From Cytophagales bacterium (GTDB lineage: Bacteria; Bacteroidota; Bacteroidia; Cytophagales; Cyclobacteriaceae), in the NCBI GenBank assembly GCA_024643485.1, contig JAHEMU010000172.1, positions 1 through 6,106 of the forward strand: DNA of 6,106 nucleotides. Reading direction: 5' to 3'. Below, piece by piece: positions 1-6,106 of the stretch. Numbering within the stretch: position 1 is the stretch's first letter; every line of letters begins with the position of its first letter. A program made the translations under genes and the position numbers. The notes under the pieces were generated by a model. The model saw nothing but the letters and a program-made list of their open reading frames with translations, ran no database searches and was not told the DNA's origin.

Positions 1-1289
1 GTACGTTGCCGGTGCTTAATAAAGAAGCAGTTAATAAGGCCATACGTTTAGGACTTGCCTGTGGATGTCGAATTGCTAATTACATGATATTTGATAGGAA
101 AAATTATTTCTATCCTGATCTACCTAAGGGCTATCAAATAACTCAAGATAGAACTCCAGTTTGTGTGGGAGGAGAAATCCCTGTGAAATTAAAGGGCGCT
201 TACCAACATAATGTAGTTTTAAATAGAATACACCTTGAAGAAGATGCCGGAAAATCAATGCACGATAAGGATCCGCTTCACTCTTCAATTGATTATAATC
301 GCGCTGGGGTTCCCCTGCTTGAAATGGTAACTGAACCGGTGATACACAGTGCTGAAGAAGCCGGAGCTTTTCTTCAAGAGGTCCGTCGCTTGGTTCGACA
401 TTTAAATGTCGGGGATGGAAATATGGAAGAGGGTTCTCTTCGATGCGACGCTAATGTGTCAGTTCGATTGAAAAACGAAGAAACCCTAGGAAGTAAAGTT
501 GAAATTAAAAACCTCAATTCGTTTAAGTTTGTACAGAAAGCTATCGAGTTAGAAATAGACAGACAAATTGAAGTGCTTGAACGGAATGAAACCGTTGTCT
601 CAGAAACCCGATTGTACGATTCGGTAGCCAATAAAACGGAAAGTATGAGGTCTAAGGAATCTTTAAATGATTATAGGTACTTTCCAGACCCCGATTTAAG
701 TCCTGTGCTTATCGATGATCAGTGGATTCATTCCATTCAGGCGGAAATGATAAAATTACCGTGGGAAATTGAAATGGAATTGATGACCGAAGATGGTTTA
801 AATGATTCCATTTCTGCAATTTTGGCATCATCTAAACCATTGTATTTTAATTATAAATGGTTGAAAAGTAATGGGATTTCTTGCGCGACTTCTTCTAATT
901 GGGTAATTGGACCATTAAAAAGCCATATAGAAACTGAATTTTTGAATAAAAAGGATTCCAAAATAAGTGTTGGAATAATACATTTGATCCAAGAAGTCGA
1001 AAAAGGGGAGATCCCTTATTCAGTTGCTGATAAATCCATCCTACCAACTTTGATTAAAGATGAAAAAGCGGACATTGGTGACATTTTAGGGACTGTAAAG
1101 GCTGAATTAGAAAGTAAAAATGATGAGCTTAGCGAAATCATACAAGAAATAATTAGTGCCCACCCCAAAGAATATGAAGCATTAAAAGCTGGAAAGAAGA
1201 AACTATTGGGTATGTTTATGGGTTTAATAATGAAGAAAACCAACGGAAAAATTGATCCTGCTAAAGCGCAGCAGATCTTAATGAAATAG
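1..1289 (+). CDS. gatB: GatB, Asp-tRNA(Asn)/Glu-tRNA(Gln) amidotransferase subunit B (5'-truncated)
   Basis: Subunit B of the cytoplasmic GatCAB complex, which converts Glu-tRNA(Gln) to Gln-tRNA(Gln), and in some species Asp-tRNA(Asn) to Asn-tRNA(Asn). GatB activates the tRNA-bound carboxylate with ATP and receives ammonia from GatA. The frame enters from the window edge: bases 1-2 end a codon and base 3 begins Thr, reading TLPVLNKEAV, which matches the family's PGTLPVLNK segment. About 50-55 N-terminal residues are therefore outside the window, judging from a usual length near 475-480. Counting that Thr as residue 1, visible family motifs are RKNYFYPDLPKGYQITQ (32-48), RAGVPLLEMVTEP (100-112), EGSLRCDANVSVR (143-155), KVEIKNLNSFKFVQKAIELE (165-184) and MRSKESLNDYRYFPDPDL (215-232). 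The YqeY-like tRNA-binding tail occupies roughly 270-428 and ends KKTNGKIDPAKAQQIL. No frameshift is seen. The next gene starts 4 bp after the stop. The family assignment is secure; the true start is not visible. Confidence 0.97.
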   Translation, partial: TLPVLNKEAVNKAIRLGLACGCRIANYMIFDRKNYFYPDLPKGYQITQDRTPVCVGGEIPVKLKGAYQHNVVLNRIHLEEDAGKSMHDKDPLHSSIDYNRAGVPLLEMVTEPVIHSAEEAGAFLQEVRRLVRHLNVGDGNMEEGSLRCDANVSVRLKNEETLGSKVEIKNLNSFKFVQKAIELEIDRQIEVLERNETVVSETRLYDSVANKTESMRSKESLNDYRYFPDPDLSPVLIDDQWIHSIQAEMIKLPWEIEMELMTEDGLNDSISAILASSKPLYFNYKWLKSNGISCATSSNWVIGPLKSHIETEFLNKKDSKISVGIIHLIQEVEKGEIPYSVADKSILPTLIKDEKADIGDILGTVKAELESKNDELSEIIQEIISAHPKEYEALKAGKKKLLGMFMGLIMKKTNGKIDPAKAQQILMK

Positions 1290-1303
1290 AAATATGAGAA
1301 ATT
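1284..1303 (+). repeat. Copy 1 of a near-identical ~20-nt gene-junction sequence
   Basis: Spans the gatB stop and the lipoprotein gene's start: AAATAGAAAT, then A, then TGAGAAATT. It matches the junction at 3257-3277 on the opposite strand with one substitution and one single-base gap. The similarity stops on both sides. It may be a chance product of AT-rich leaders and the shared MRN N-terminus; no function is assigned. Confidence 0.35.
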
Positions 1304-2424
1304 TATTATACTTAGTAGTATTCGTTTTTTTAATTGCAAGTTGTAAATCAGAGGAAAACCACTCCGATGAAAAAGGGATATACATTTCAGGAACAGTGGG
1401 ATTTCCAGATCAAAATGCACAAATAATATTGGAGCAACTAAGTCCTACCACTGCTTTTCCCGTCGACACCATTATGTTAAAGGAAGATTATTCATTTAAG
1501 CATTTCTTTCCAATTTCTTCCCCAGGCTATTACCGATTAAATTTCTATAATAAGCAGTATGTAGTGCTTATTCTGGATGATGAAGATATATCAGTTACCG
1601 TGGATGGAAATTCGAGAACCGGTTTCGCAGAAGTAGGGGGCTCAAAAGACCATGATTTGATTGGCGATGTGAAGCTAATGCAGGAAGGATTTCAACAGGA
1701 CGAACTTATTCAAAAATTAAATCAAGACTTCACGGTTGCTTCTCAACAAGGCAATCAATATCGAATGGTACAGTTGCGCGATCAATACGCTAAGCTTTGG
1801 CAAAATAATAATGATTCAATCGCAAGCATCATACACAATGCTCCTGCGAGCTTAGCGAAAATCGAATTATTGAGAGGCGGAAATTTATTAAATAAGGATC
1901 AATATTTTGATCTGTATTTAGAAACAGCAGATCAATTGAGCGCAAAATATCCAAATCACGAGGTGGTAAATGAATTTTTGGATATTGTTGAAAAAATGAA
2001 ATTTCTTGCACCAGGTAACGAGGCTCCTGAAATTGAGCTTCCTAATCAAGCCGGTGAGTTAGTGGCTCTATCGTCTTTGAGAGGTAAATATGTATTGGTA
2101 GATTTTTGGGCCAAATGGTGTAAACCTTGCCGACAAGAAAATCCTAACATTGTTCGAATGTATAAGCAATTTCATGATAAAGGGTTTGAAGTATTTGGCG
2201 TTTCTTTAGATAGAAATAAACAAGATTGGTTGCAAGCAATTGAAGAAGATGAATTGCATTGGACACAGGTTTCGGACCTCCAATTTTGGAATTCTGCCGC
2301 TGCAAAAACCTATAATGTAACTTCTATTCCATTCGCTTTATTGCTTGATCCAGACGGTAAAATAATTGCAAAAAACCTAAGAGGTCCTTCTTTAGAAGCT
2401 AAATTAAACGAGATATTTAATTAA
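1294..2424 (+). CDS. TlpA-like thiol-disulfide oxidoreductase lipoprotein (DUF4369-like N-terminus)
   Basis: A 376-residue predicted lipoprotein. It starts MRN, then a hydrophobic stretch (about 4-16) leads to the lipobox IASC with acylated Cys17, followed by an acidic, polar linker (KSEENHSDEK). Residues about 28-120 form a beta-rich segment (ISGTV..., FPVDTIMLKEDYSF, PGYYRLNF) resembling the DUF4369 domain often found before thioredoxin domains in Bacteroidota. Residues about 125-235 look helical. From about 238 a TlpA/ResA/AhpC-TSA type thioredoxin fold begins: PGNEAPEIELPNQAG, LRGKYVLVDFWAKWCKPC with redox cysteines C276 and C279, the cis-proline loop TSIPFALL (P346), and LDPDGKIIAKNLRG. 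The likely role is a thiol-disulfide exchange, probably reductive, on exported proteins or cytochromes, in the periplasm or anchored to a membrane; the substrate is unknown. The ATG is 4 bp downstream of the gatB stop, so the two are probably co-transcribed. It converges with the EEP gene, 11 bp between stops. Confidence 0.93.
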   Translation: MRNLLYLVVFVFLIASCKSEENHSDEKGIYISGTVGFPDQNAQIILEQLSPTTAFPVDTIMLKEDYSFKHFFPISSPGYYRLNFYNKQYVVLILDDEDISVTVDGNSRTGFAEVGGSKDHDLIGDVKLMQEGFQQDELIQKLNQDFTVASQQGNQYRMVQLRDQYAKLWQNNNDSIASIIHNAPASLAKIELLRGGNLLNKDQYFDLYLETADQLSAKYPNHEVVNEFLDIVEKMKFLAPGNEAPEIELPNQAGELVALSSLRGKYVLVDFWAKWCKPCRQENPNIVRMYKQFHDKGFEVFGVSLDRNKQDWLQAIEEDELHWTQVSDLQFWNSAAAKTYNVTSIPFALLLDPDGKIIAKNLRGPSLEAKLNEIFN

Positions 2425-2435
2425 GAATATTGCAG

Positions 2436-3266
2436 CTATTTAGTGATTAATCTGCTTGTTACAGGCAAATGATCACTAGGAAAGAATCCGTTTTCAGAGG
2501 TTTCAATAATTTTATATTCAATGGCTGTTAGCTGTTGAGTGTAAAAAATATGATCGATTCTTTTGTGGTTTAACTGATCAACTGAAAATCCACCTGCAAA
2601 GGTGCCATCGGGTACTCCTGTGTATTCTTGAAAAGAATCGAATAAAAGTGGACTATCATGTAAAAGTTGAAATGGTTCGTCGCCCAGACCTGAATTAAAG
2701 TCCCCGGATAAGATGATGGGAAGTTCGGATGCATACTTTGCAATGGTGTCAAGAATCATTAATGAACTATTTTTCCTCGCCAATTCGGCTTCATGATCAA
2801 AATGCGTATTGTAATACCTGAAGGTAGTGGATGAGGCTAGATGTTTTAGTTCTACCCAAGTGACAATTCTATGAAAATTCGCTTCCCAGCCCTTGCTAGG
2901 GATCTCAGGGGTTTGCGATAACCAGAATTGCCCTGAATCCATAAGTTGAAATTCCTTTTTAAGCCAAAATATTGGGGAATATTCCCCTGCCATTTTCCCA
3001 TCATCGCGCCCCACACCGTAATATTGGTATTGTGGTAATTGCTGGTCCAAAAATGTGAGTTGCTCGTAAAGTGCTTCTTGCAATCCGAAAAGTTCGGGTA
3101 GCTCATCATTGATTAATTTAGCTACCCGAATTTTACGATTTTCCCATTGATTTTCTCCGTCATTAACAGTCGCATAACGAATGTTATAGGTCATTACCTC
3201 AATTTCCATGTTCGATGTGCATGAAAAAAAGGGGGCAATAAGAAAAATCAGCAAGCAATTTCTCAC
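2436..3266 (-). CDS. Exported endonuclease/exonuclease/phosphatase (EEP) family hydrolase
   Basis: A 276-residue protein of the metal-dependent EEP (DNase I-like) fold, whose members cleave phosphodiester or phosphomonoester bonds in nucleic acids, phosphoinositides or related compounds. The specific substrate cannot be read from the sequence. Conserved elements in order are MTYNIRYATVNDGENQWENR (metal-ligand region, N28), FGLQEA (E64), NFHRIVTW, YYNTHFDHEA (catalytic H155, with D157), ILSGDFNS (D189 and N191), KRIDHIFY (D238, H239) and PSDHLPV (D265, H266). The full active-site set appears intact and the length fits secreted Bacteroidota members. The first 16 residues are hydrophobic and end FFSC, either a non-standard lipobox with Cys16 or a normal export signal. 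The start codon is GTG; it was chosen because it supplies this signal, whereas the next in-frame ATGs (Met20, Met25) would remove it. It begins 5 bp after the M1 peptidase stop, so the two are very probably one transcript. Confidence 0.92.
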   Translation of the reverse strand: MRNCLLIFLIAPFFSCTSNMEIEVMTYNIRYATVNDGENQWENRKIRVAKLINDELPELFGLQEALYEQLTFLDQQLPQYQYYGVGRDDGKMAGEYSPIFWLKKEFQLMDSGQFWLSQTPEIPSKGWEANFHRIVTWVELKHLASSTTFRYYNTHFDHEAELARKNSSLMILDTIAKYASELPIILSGDFNSGLGDEPFQLLHDSPLLFDSFQEYTGVPDGTFAGGFSVDQLNHKRIDHIFYTQQLTAIEYKIIETSENGFFPSDHLPVTSRLITK

Positions 3267-3277
3267 GATTTCTATTT
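3257..3277 (-). repeat. Copy 2 (inverted) of the gene-junction sequence
   Basis: Spans the M1 peptidase stop and the EEP gene's GTG start on the minus strand: AAATAGAAAT, then CG, then TGAGAAATT. Together with 1284-1303 it forms an inverted pair enclosing exactly the two convergent reading frames (1294-3266). The extra base changes the start from ATG to GTG while keeping the MRN beginning of the product. Confidence 0.35.
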
Positions 3278-5104
3278 TTTATCTGATAGAGGCCAGCTGT
3301 TATTAGATTTATTCACATCAGCCATACGCTCCGTAGCATCAATTTGCATGCTCTCAATTTGAGATAGGGGCAAATCAATCACTAATTGGTATTCAGGGTT
3401 TGTCCAGTTCCAATCTTTTGCGACATGCCATTCAGTGTCTTTATACTCATTGCTTTTATTTCCTCTCATTATTTCTAGAGCGATATTATATACAACGGTC
3501 TTGCCATCTTTAGTTTTAACAAATAAATCAATCGGCATCGGCATGGATTCGTTCCTTTTGAGTGTTACCGTTGTTTTACTATTATCACCTTCTACTTTTT
3601 CAATACTGTAGTCAATTAAATTGATGCTATTAACAAAATGTTCTTTATACCAATCTAACTCTAACCCGGAAACCTTTTCCATCACTCTTATTAAATCGTT
3701 GGGAGTCGGATGTTTAAATTTCCATTCATTGAAATACCTCCTCATGCCGGTCATTAAATTTTCTTGACCAATAACATAACCCAGCTGATTAAGAAAAACA
3801 GAACCTTTTGAATAGGCGTTTATACCATAGGTTCTATTGGTTTTATAATGATCGGAATGAATAGATAAAGGTTCAGCTTCAGGGGTTTGTGCTACGTAAA
3901 AATAGCCCATATAACTTCCCCTATGCGGGTTTTTGTCTGAATTTGGATCGAAAAGGTGCTTCATTGTAATATCTGAAGCAAAGCTGGTAAAACCTTCGTC
4001 CATCCATGGATATAAACTTTCGTTTGTTCCTATTACCCCTTGATACCAACTGTGAAATGCTTCGTGTACTGAAACGCCTACTAAACTTCCAAGCCGCCTG
4101 TTTCCTGTGATTAGGGTACTCATTGGATATTCCATTCCACCGTCTCCGCCTTGTACAACAGAAAATTGATCGTATGGATATTTGCCGAAATTAGCGCTCA
4201 TGAATTCAAACGCTTTTACCATTACTTCCGGCATTAAGGCCCAATCTTTTGTTTCACTACCTTCTTGATAAAAGAAATGTAGCGTAGGTCCGTTTGGTAC
4301 CTGTGCTGTAGTGTGTTTGTAATCTGGATCTGCTGCCCACATAAAATCGTGAACATTTGGAGCGATAAAATGCCAAGTAGTCGTTTTCCCAGGTTTCTTT
4401 ACCTTAGTTCCTGCGGCTTCGTAGCCATGGCCTATGTCATTCGGATTTTGCAAATATCCGCTTCCACCTATTGTATATTTAGAATCGATGGTGATTTTCA
4501 CATCAAAATCGCCCCAAATACCATAAAATTCACGTCCGATATATGGATTTGCATGCCATCCCATATAATCATATTCACTCATTTTGGGATACCATTGTGC
4601 CATGGAAAGGGCGATTCCCTCTGCACCATCTCTACCGCTACGTCTAATTTGAAGGGGGATTTGACCGTTAAAATTCAACGTAAAGGTGGTTCCAGAATGG
4701 GGTGGGATAGGAGTGGCTAATTCGACCTCAAGAATGGTTCCTACCTCTTCCATCTTGACGCTTTTCCCATCTTGTTTAAGATTAGTTACGTGCAAAAAAC
4801 CTATTTCTTCAGGTGTTAGTTTCGAAATTCGATCCATCACTCTCGAATCGGGATCTTTTATTGTTCTACTTCTCACATCCATGGCAGAACCTGGTTGAAA
4901 GGCATTAAAATACAAATGATAGAAGGCTTTGTAAAGCGTGTCTGGAGAGTTATTTACATATTTTAATGTTTGAGTACCTGTATATTGATTTGTTTTAACA
5001 TCAAAATCAACTTCCATCTTGTACTCTGCACTTTGCTGCCAGTAATCAGATTGTGCCGATGCCATCAAAGGCAAAAAACAAATAATTAGTATCAGTTTAT
5101 TCAT
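3272..5104 (-). CDS. Secreted M1-family zinc metallopeptidase (aminopeptidase N-like)
   Basis: A 610-residue exported zinc peptidase of the M1 (gluzincin) family, predicted to remove N-terminal residues from peptides in the periplasm or outside the cell. The signal peptide is MNKLILIICFLPLMASAQ, with likely cleavage after Ala17 (ASA|QS). A beta-sandwich N-terminal domain spans about 20-270 (for example YTGTQTLKYVNNSPDTL, AQWYPKMSEYD). The catalytic domain shows the exopeptidase motif as GGMEYP (322-327) in place of the classical GxMEN, the zinc site HEAFH (H347, E348, H351) with the third ligand E370 exactly 18 residues later in WMDEGF, and a likely transition-state tyrosine Y431 in INAYSKG. 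The rest to 610 is a short C-terminal part with a small beta-rich region (about 500-590). I see no C-terminal type IX secretion domain, so an ordinary Sec-exported form is likely. The ATG lies 71 bp after xseB with no obvious Shine-Dalgarno. No frameshift; the cleavage specificity is unknown. Confidence 0.95.
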   Translation of the reverse strand: MNKLILIICFLPLMASAQSDYWQQSAEYKMEVDFDVKTNQYTGTQTLKYVNNSPDTLYKAFYHLYFNAFQPGSAMDVRSRTIKDPDSRVMDRISKLTPEEIGFLHVTNLKQDGKSVKMEEVGTILEVELATPIPPHSGTTFTLNFNGQIPLQIRRSGRDGAEGIALSMAQWYPKMSEYDYMGWHANPYIGREFYGIWGDFDVKITIDSKYTIGGSGYLQNPNDIGHGYEAAGTKVKKPGKTTTWHFIAPNVHDFMWAADPDYKHTTAQVPNGPTLHFFYQEGSETKDWALMPEVMVKAFEFMSANFGKYPYDQFSVVQGGDGGMEYPMSTLITGNRRLGSLVGVSVHEAFHSWYQGVIGTNESLYPWMDEGFTSFASDITMKHLFDPNSDKNPHRGSYMGYFYVAQTPEAEPLSIHSDHYKTNRTYGINAYSKGSVFLNQLGYVIGQENLMTGMRRYFNEWKFKHPTPNDLIRVMEKVSGLELDWYKEHFVNSINLIDYSIEKVEGDNSKTTVTLKRNESMPMPIDLFVKTKDGKTVVYNIALEIMRGNKSNEYKDTEWHVAKDWNWTNPEYQLVIDLPLSQIESMQIDATERMADVNKSNNSWPLSDKK

Positions 5105-5175
5105 AAAATAGGATTTTCTTTAGTGTCGAATTTAAGAAGTTATTCCAAGAATGGAAACAAAATTTATAGCAGCGG
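5105..5175 (-). promoter_or_regulatory. Short spacer between xseB and the M1 gene, possible weak promoter
   Basis: This 71-bp gap is the only place in the minus-strand gene row where a new transcript could easily start. Read on the minus strand, positions 5168-5158 give TATAAATTTTG, close to but one base longer than the Bacteroidota -7 consensus TAnnTTTG. No TTG-type -33 element is visible about 20 bp upstream, so promoter activity is a guess. A 5-bp stem with a 4-base loop (TTCCA/TGGAA, 5143-5156) lies between this and the start codon; it is too weak and lacks the T-run expected of a terminator. Read-through from xseA-xseB into the M1 gene is an equally good reading. Confidence 0.2.
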
Positions 5176-5370
5176 TTAATCTGCATTATTTAAGTTATTA
5201 TCGATTTCGTTTTCAATTGCACGAAGTTTTTGCTGACAAAATTCAAGCAATTCGCTGGCTCGTTTCACTTTAACGCTTACATCATCCAAAGTGATTTCTC
5301 CACTCTCAAGCATTTTCAGGATGCTATTTAGTTCTTGTAAAGCTGTTTCGTAGGTCATTTGATTACTCAT
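5176..5370 (-). CDS. xseB: XseB, exodeoxyribonuclease VII small subunit
   Basis: The small, non-catalytic subunit of exodeoxyribonuclease VII, a cytoplasmic enzyme that degrades single-stranded DNA in both directions to short acid-soluble oligonucleotides. Several copies bind the helical part of XseA. The 64-residue product is typical for the family (about 60-80) and almost entirely helical. It shows the conserved helical-hairpin pattern: TYETALQELNSILKMLESGE (6-25), ITLDDVSVKVKRASELLEFC (26-45), then QQKLRAIENEID (46-57). The ATG sits inside the end of xseA, overlapping it by 8 bp (ATGAGTAA), which indicates translational coupling and balanced synthesis of the two subunits. After its stop there is a 71-bp spacer before the M1 peptidase gene on the same strand. 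Confidence 0.95.
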   Translation of the reverse strand: MSNQMTYETALQELNSILKMLESGEITLDDVSVKVKRASELLEFCQQKLRAIENEIDNNLNNAD

Positions 5371-6106
5371 TTTCAGTTGATTTTATGTTTTTTACGGTAC
5401 TTTGAATGACGTATTGGTTATTAATGGTTTGAATAATATCACCTTCTTGAGGTAGATGGTTCTTTTTAACTAGTTTGTTGTTGAGAAACGTCATGGAATA
5501 TCCTTTTGCGAAAATGCGTTCCGGATTATTTGCTTCAATGTCTTTTTGAAGGATTTCCAAATGATGTTTTTTTGATTGTAATACTCTTTTTGATTGAACA
5601 GTAATTCGCTCTTTTAGAAACTTCAATTGATTGTTTCCGTCGAGAAAATAGCGCTTTCCTAGTTGAAGAAGATTGAATTTTAGATGGTGATTTCTCTCAT
5701 TTTCTTGACGAAGCCTATTTTTTACCAGTTTCGAAATAGATTCATATTGGTTTAATAGCGTTTCTTCAAAAACCAACATGGCATCGATGATTTGTTCGGC
5801 AACCGCTGTAGGCGTTTTCAATGTGGTGTGGGCGACTAAATCAGCAATGGTTTCATCCCGTTGGTGTCCTATACCTGTAAATACGGGTATGGAGCAGTTG
5901 GCAATGGCCGATGCAACTGCGTAATTATCAAAACAATCTAAATCGATTTGCGATCCACCACCTCTAATTAAAACGACCACGTCAAACTTGGACGCAGATT
6001 GTTGAATATTAAGAAATGCCTTTGTGATACTCGCCGGCGCTTGATCTCCTTGTACCACTGAATCGAATAACCGTGTTGAATGAGCATAACCGTAGTTATT
6101 TCGGGT
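5363..6106 (-). CDS. xseA: XseA, exodeoxyribonuclease VII large subunit (5'-truncated)
   Basis: The catalytic subunit of exodeoxyribonuclease VII. The reading frame is open to the window edge, adding residues TRNNYGYAHSTRLFDS ahead of the first possible GTG at 6058, and this extension resembles the family. The gene therefore continues outside the window, with the N-terminal OB-fold and roughly 150-170 residues missing if it has the usual length near 400. Counting visible residues from the edge, the catalytic domain carries RGGGSQIDLDCFD (48-60), GIGHQRDETIADLVAH (78-93) and the TPTAVAEQI segment (98-106), all hallmarks of the family. Residues about 110-190 are rich in Lys, Gln, Glu and Leu and look like the long helical region that binds XseB. 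The end, NPERIFAKGYSMTF (194-207) and a short beta segment (EGDIIQTINNQYVI), matches the usual C-terminus. No stop or frameshift interrupts it. Its last codons overlap xseB by 8 bp. Confidence 0.95.
   Translation of the reverse strand, partial: TRNNYGYAHSTRLFDSVVQGDQAPASITKAFLNIQQSASKFDVVVLIRGGGSQIDLDCFDNYAVASAIANCSIPVFTGIGHQRDETIADLVAHTTLKTPTAVAEQIIDAMLVFEETLLNQYESISKLVKNRLRQENERNHHLKFNLLQLGKRYFLDGNNQLKFLKERITVQSKRVLQSKKHHLEILQKDIEANNPERIFAKGYSMTFLNNKLVKKNHLPQEGDIIQTINNQYVIQSTVKNIKSTENE

Noticed and set aside
6..8. TTG at 6 as the start of gatB
   Set aside because: The frame is open to the window edge and the Thr codon before it, with the partial codon ahead, fits the internal family segment PGTLPVLNK; the real start lies outside the window.
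374..631. 85-residue minus-strand open frame inside gatB
   Set aside because: It is antisense to the most conserved part of GatB and shows no domain or start context of its own.
1016..1420. 134-residue minus-strand open frame across the gatB/lipoprotein junction
   Set aside because: It lies antisense to two well-supported genes, matches no family I recognise, and its Phe/Leu/Ile/Ser-rich make-up is what antisense of AT-rich Lys/Glu-rich coding gives.
3272..3500. Type IX secretion C-terminal domain on the M1 peptidase
   Set aside because: The C-terminus (IDATERMADVNKSNNSWPL...) lacks the glycine- and Lys-rich beta-strand pattern of such domains.
4313..4898. Two overlapping plus-strand open frames within the M1 gene (4313-4720 and 4686-4898)
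   Set aside because: Both are antisense to the M1 catalytic gene, have no recognisable domain and overlap each other; they are shadows.
5143..5156. TTCCA/TGGAA hairpin as a terminator after xseB
   Set aside because: The stem is only 5 bp, mostly A/T-rich, and is not followed by a T-run on the minus strand.
6056..6058. GTG at 6058 as the start of xseA
   Set aside because: Upstream in-frame codons stay open to position 6106 and resemble internal XseA sequence; the OB-fold domain would be missing.
1..6106. Defence island, mobile element, CRISPR or biosynthetic cluster
   Set aside because: All six genes belong to recognisable housekeeping or common exported-enzyme families; no transposase, integrase, repeat array or toxin-antitoxin signature is seen, and coding style is uniform across the window.

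Overview
The window looks like ordinary chromosomal DNA from a member of the Bacteroidota, most likely the Flavobacteriia. The sequence is AT-rich, start codons lack clear Shine-Dalgarno sequences, and several families have a Bacteroidota flavour: a lipoprotein with a DUF4369-like N-terminus and a TlpA-like thioredoxin C-terminus, a secreted EEP-fold hydrolase, and a secreted M1 metallopeptidase with a GGMEY motif. Genus or species cannot be told from the sequence alone.

Layout. On the plus strand, a 5'-truncated gatB (1-1289; glutamyl-tRNA(Gln)/aspartyl-tRNA(Asn) amidotransferase subunit B) is followed after 4 bp by a lipoprotein thiol-disulfide oxidoreductase gene (1294-2424). The remaining genes lie on the minus strand and converge on this pair, with only 11 bp between the two stop codons. 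In transcription order they are a 5'-truncated xseA (5363-6106), xseB overlapping it by 8 bp (5176-5370), a 71-bp spacer, a secreted M1 metallopeptidase (3272-5104), and 5 bp later a GTG-started exported endonuclease/exonuclease/phosphatase-family protein (2436-3266). No intergenic stretch exceeds about 71 bp, and I see no tRNA, rRNA, CRISPR array, insertion sequence or phage gene.

How the genes relate. XseA and XseB are the two subunits of exodeoxyribonuclease VII, and GatB is part of the GatCAB complex that makes Gln-tRNA (and sometimes Asn-tRNA) by transamidation. The three central genes all encode proteins with N-terminal export signals: a thiol-disulfide oxidoreductase, an EEP hydrolase and an M1 peptidase. 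They probably act in the periplasm or at the envelope and share no evident pathway with the flanking housekeeping genes. The M1 and EEP genes are so close that co-transcription, and possibly translational coupling, is likely.

I did not find a convincing undescribed system. The points most worth a second look are a near-identical ~20-nt sequence, in inverted orientation, at the two tightly spaced gene junctions; the convergent pair with no visible terminator; and the GGMEY variant in the M1 exopeptidase motif.
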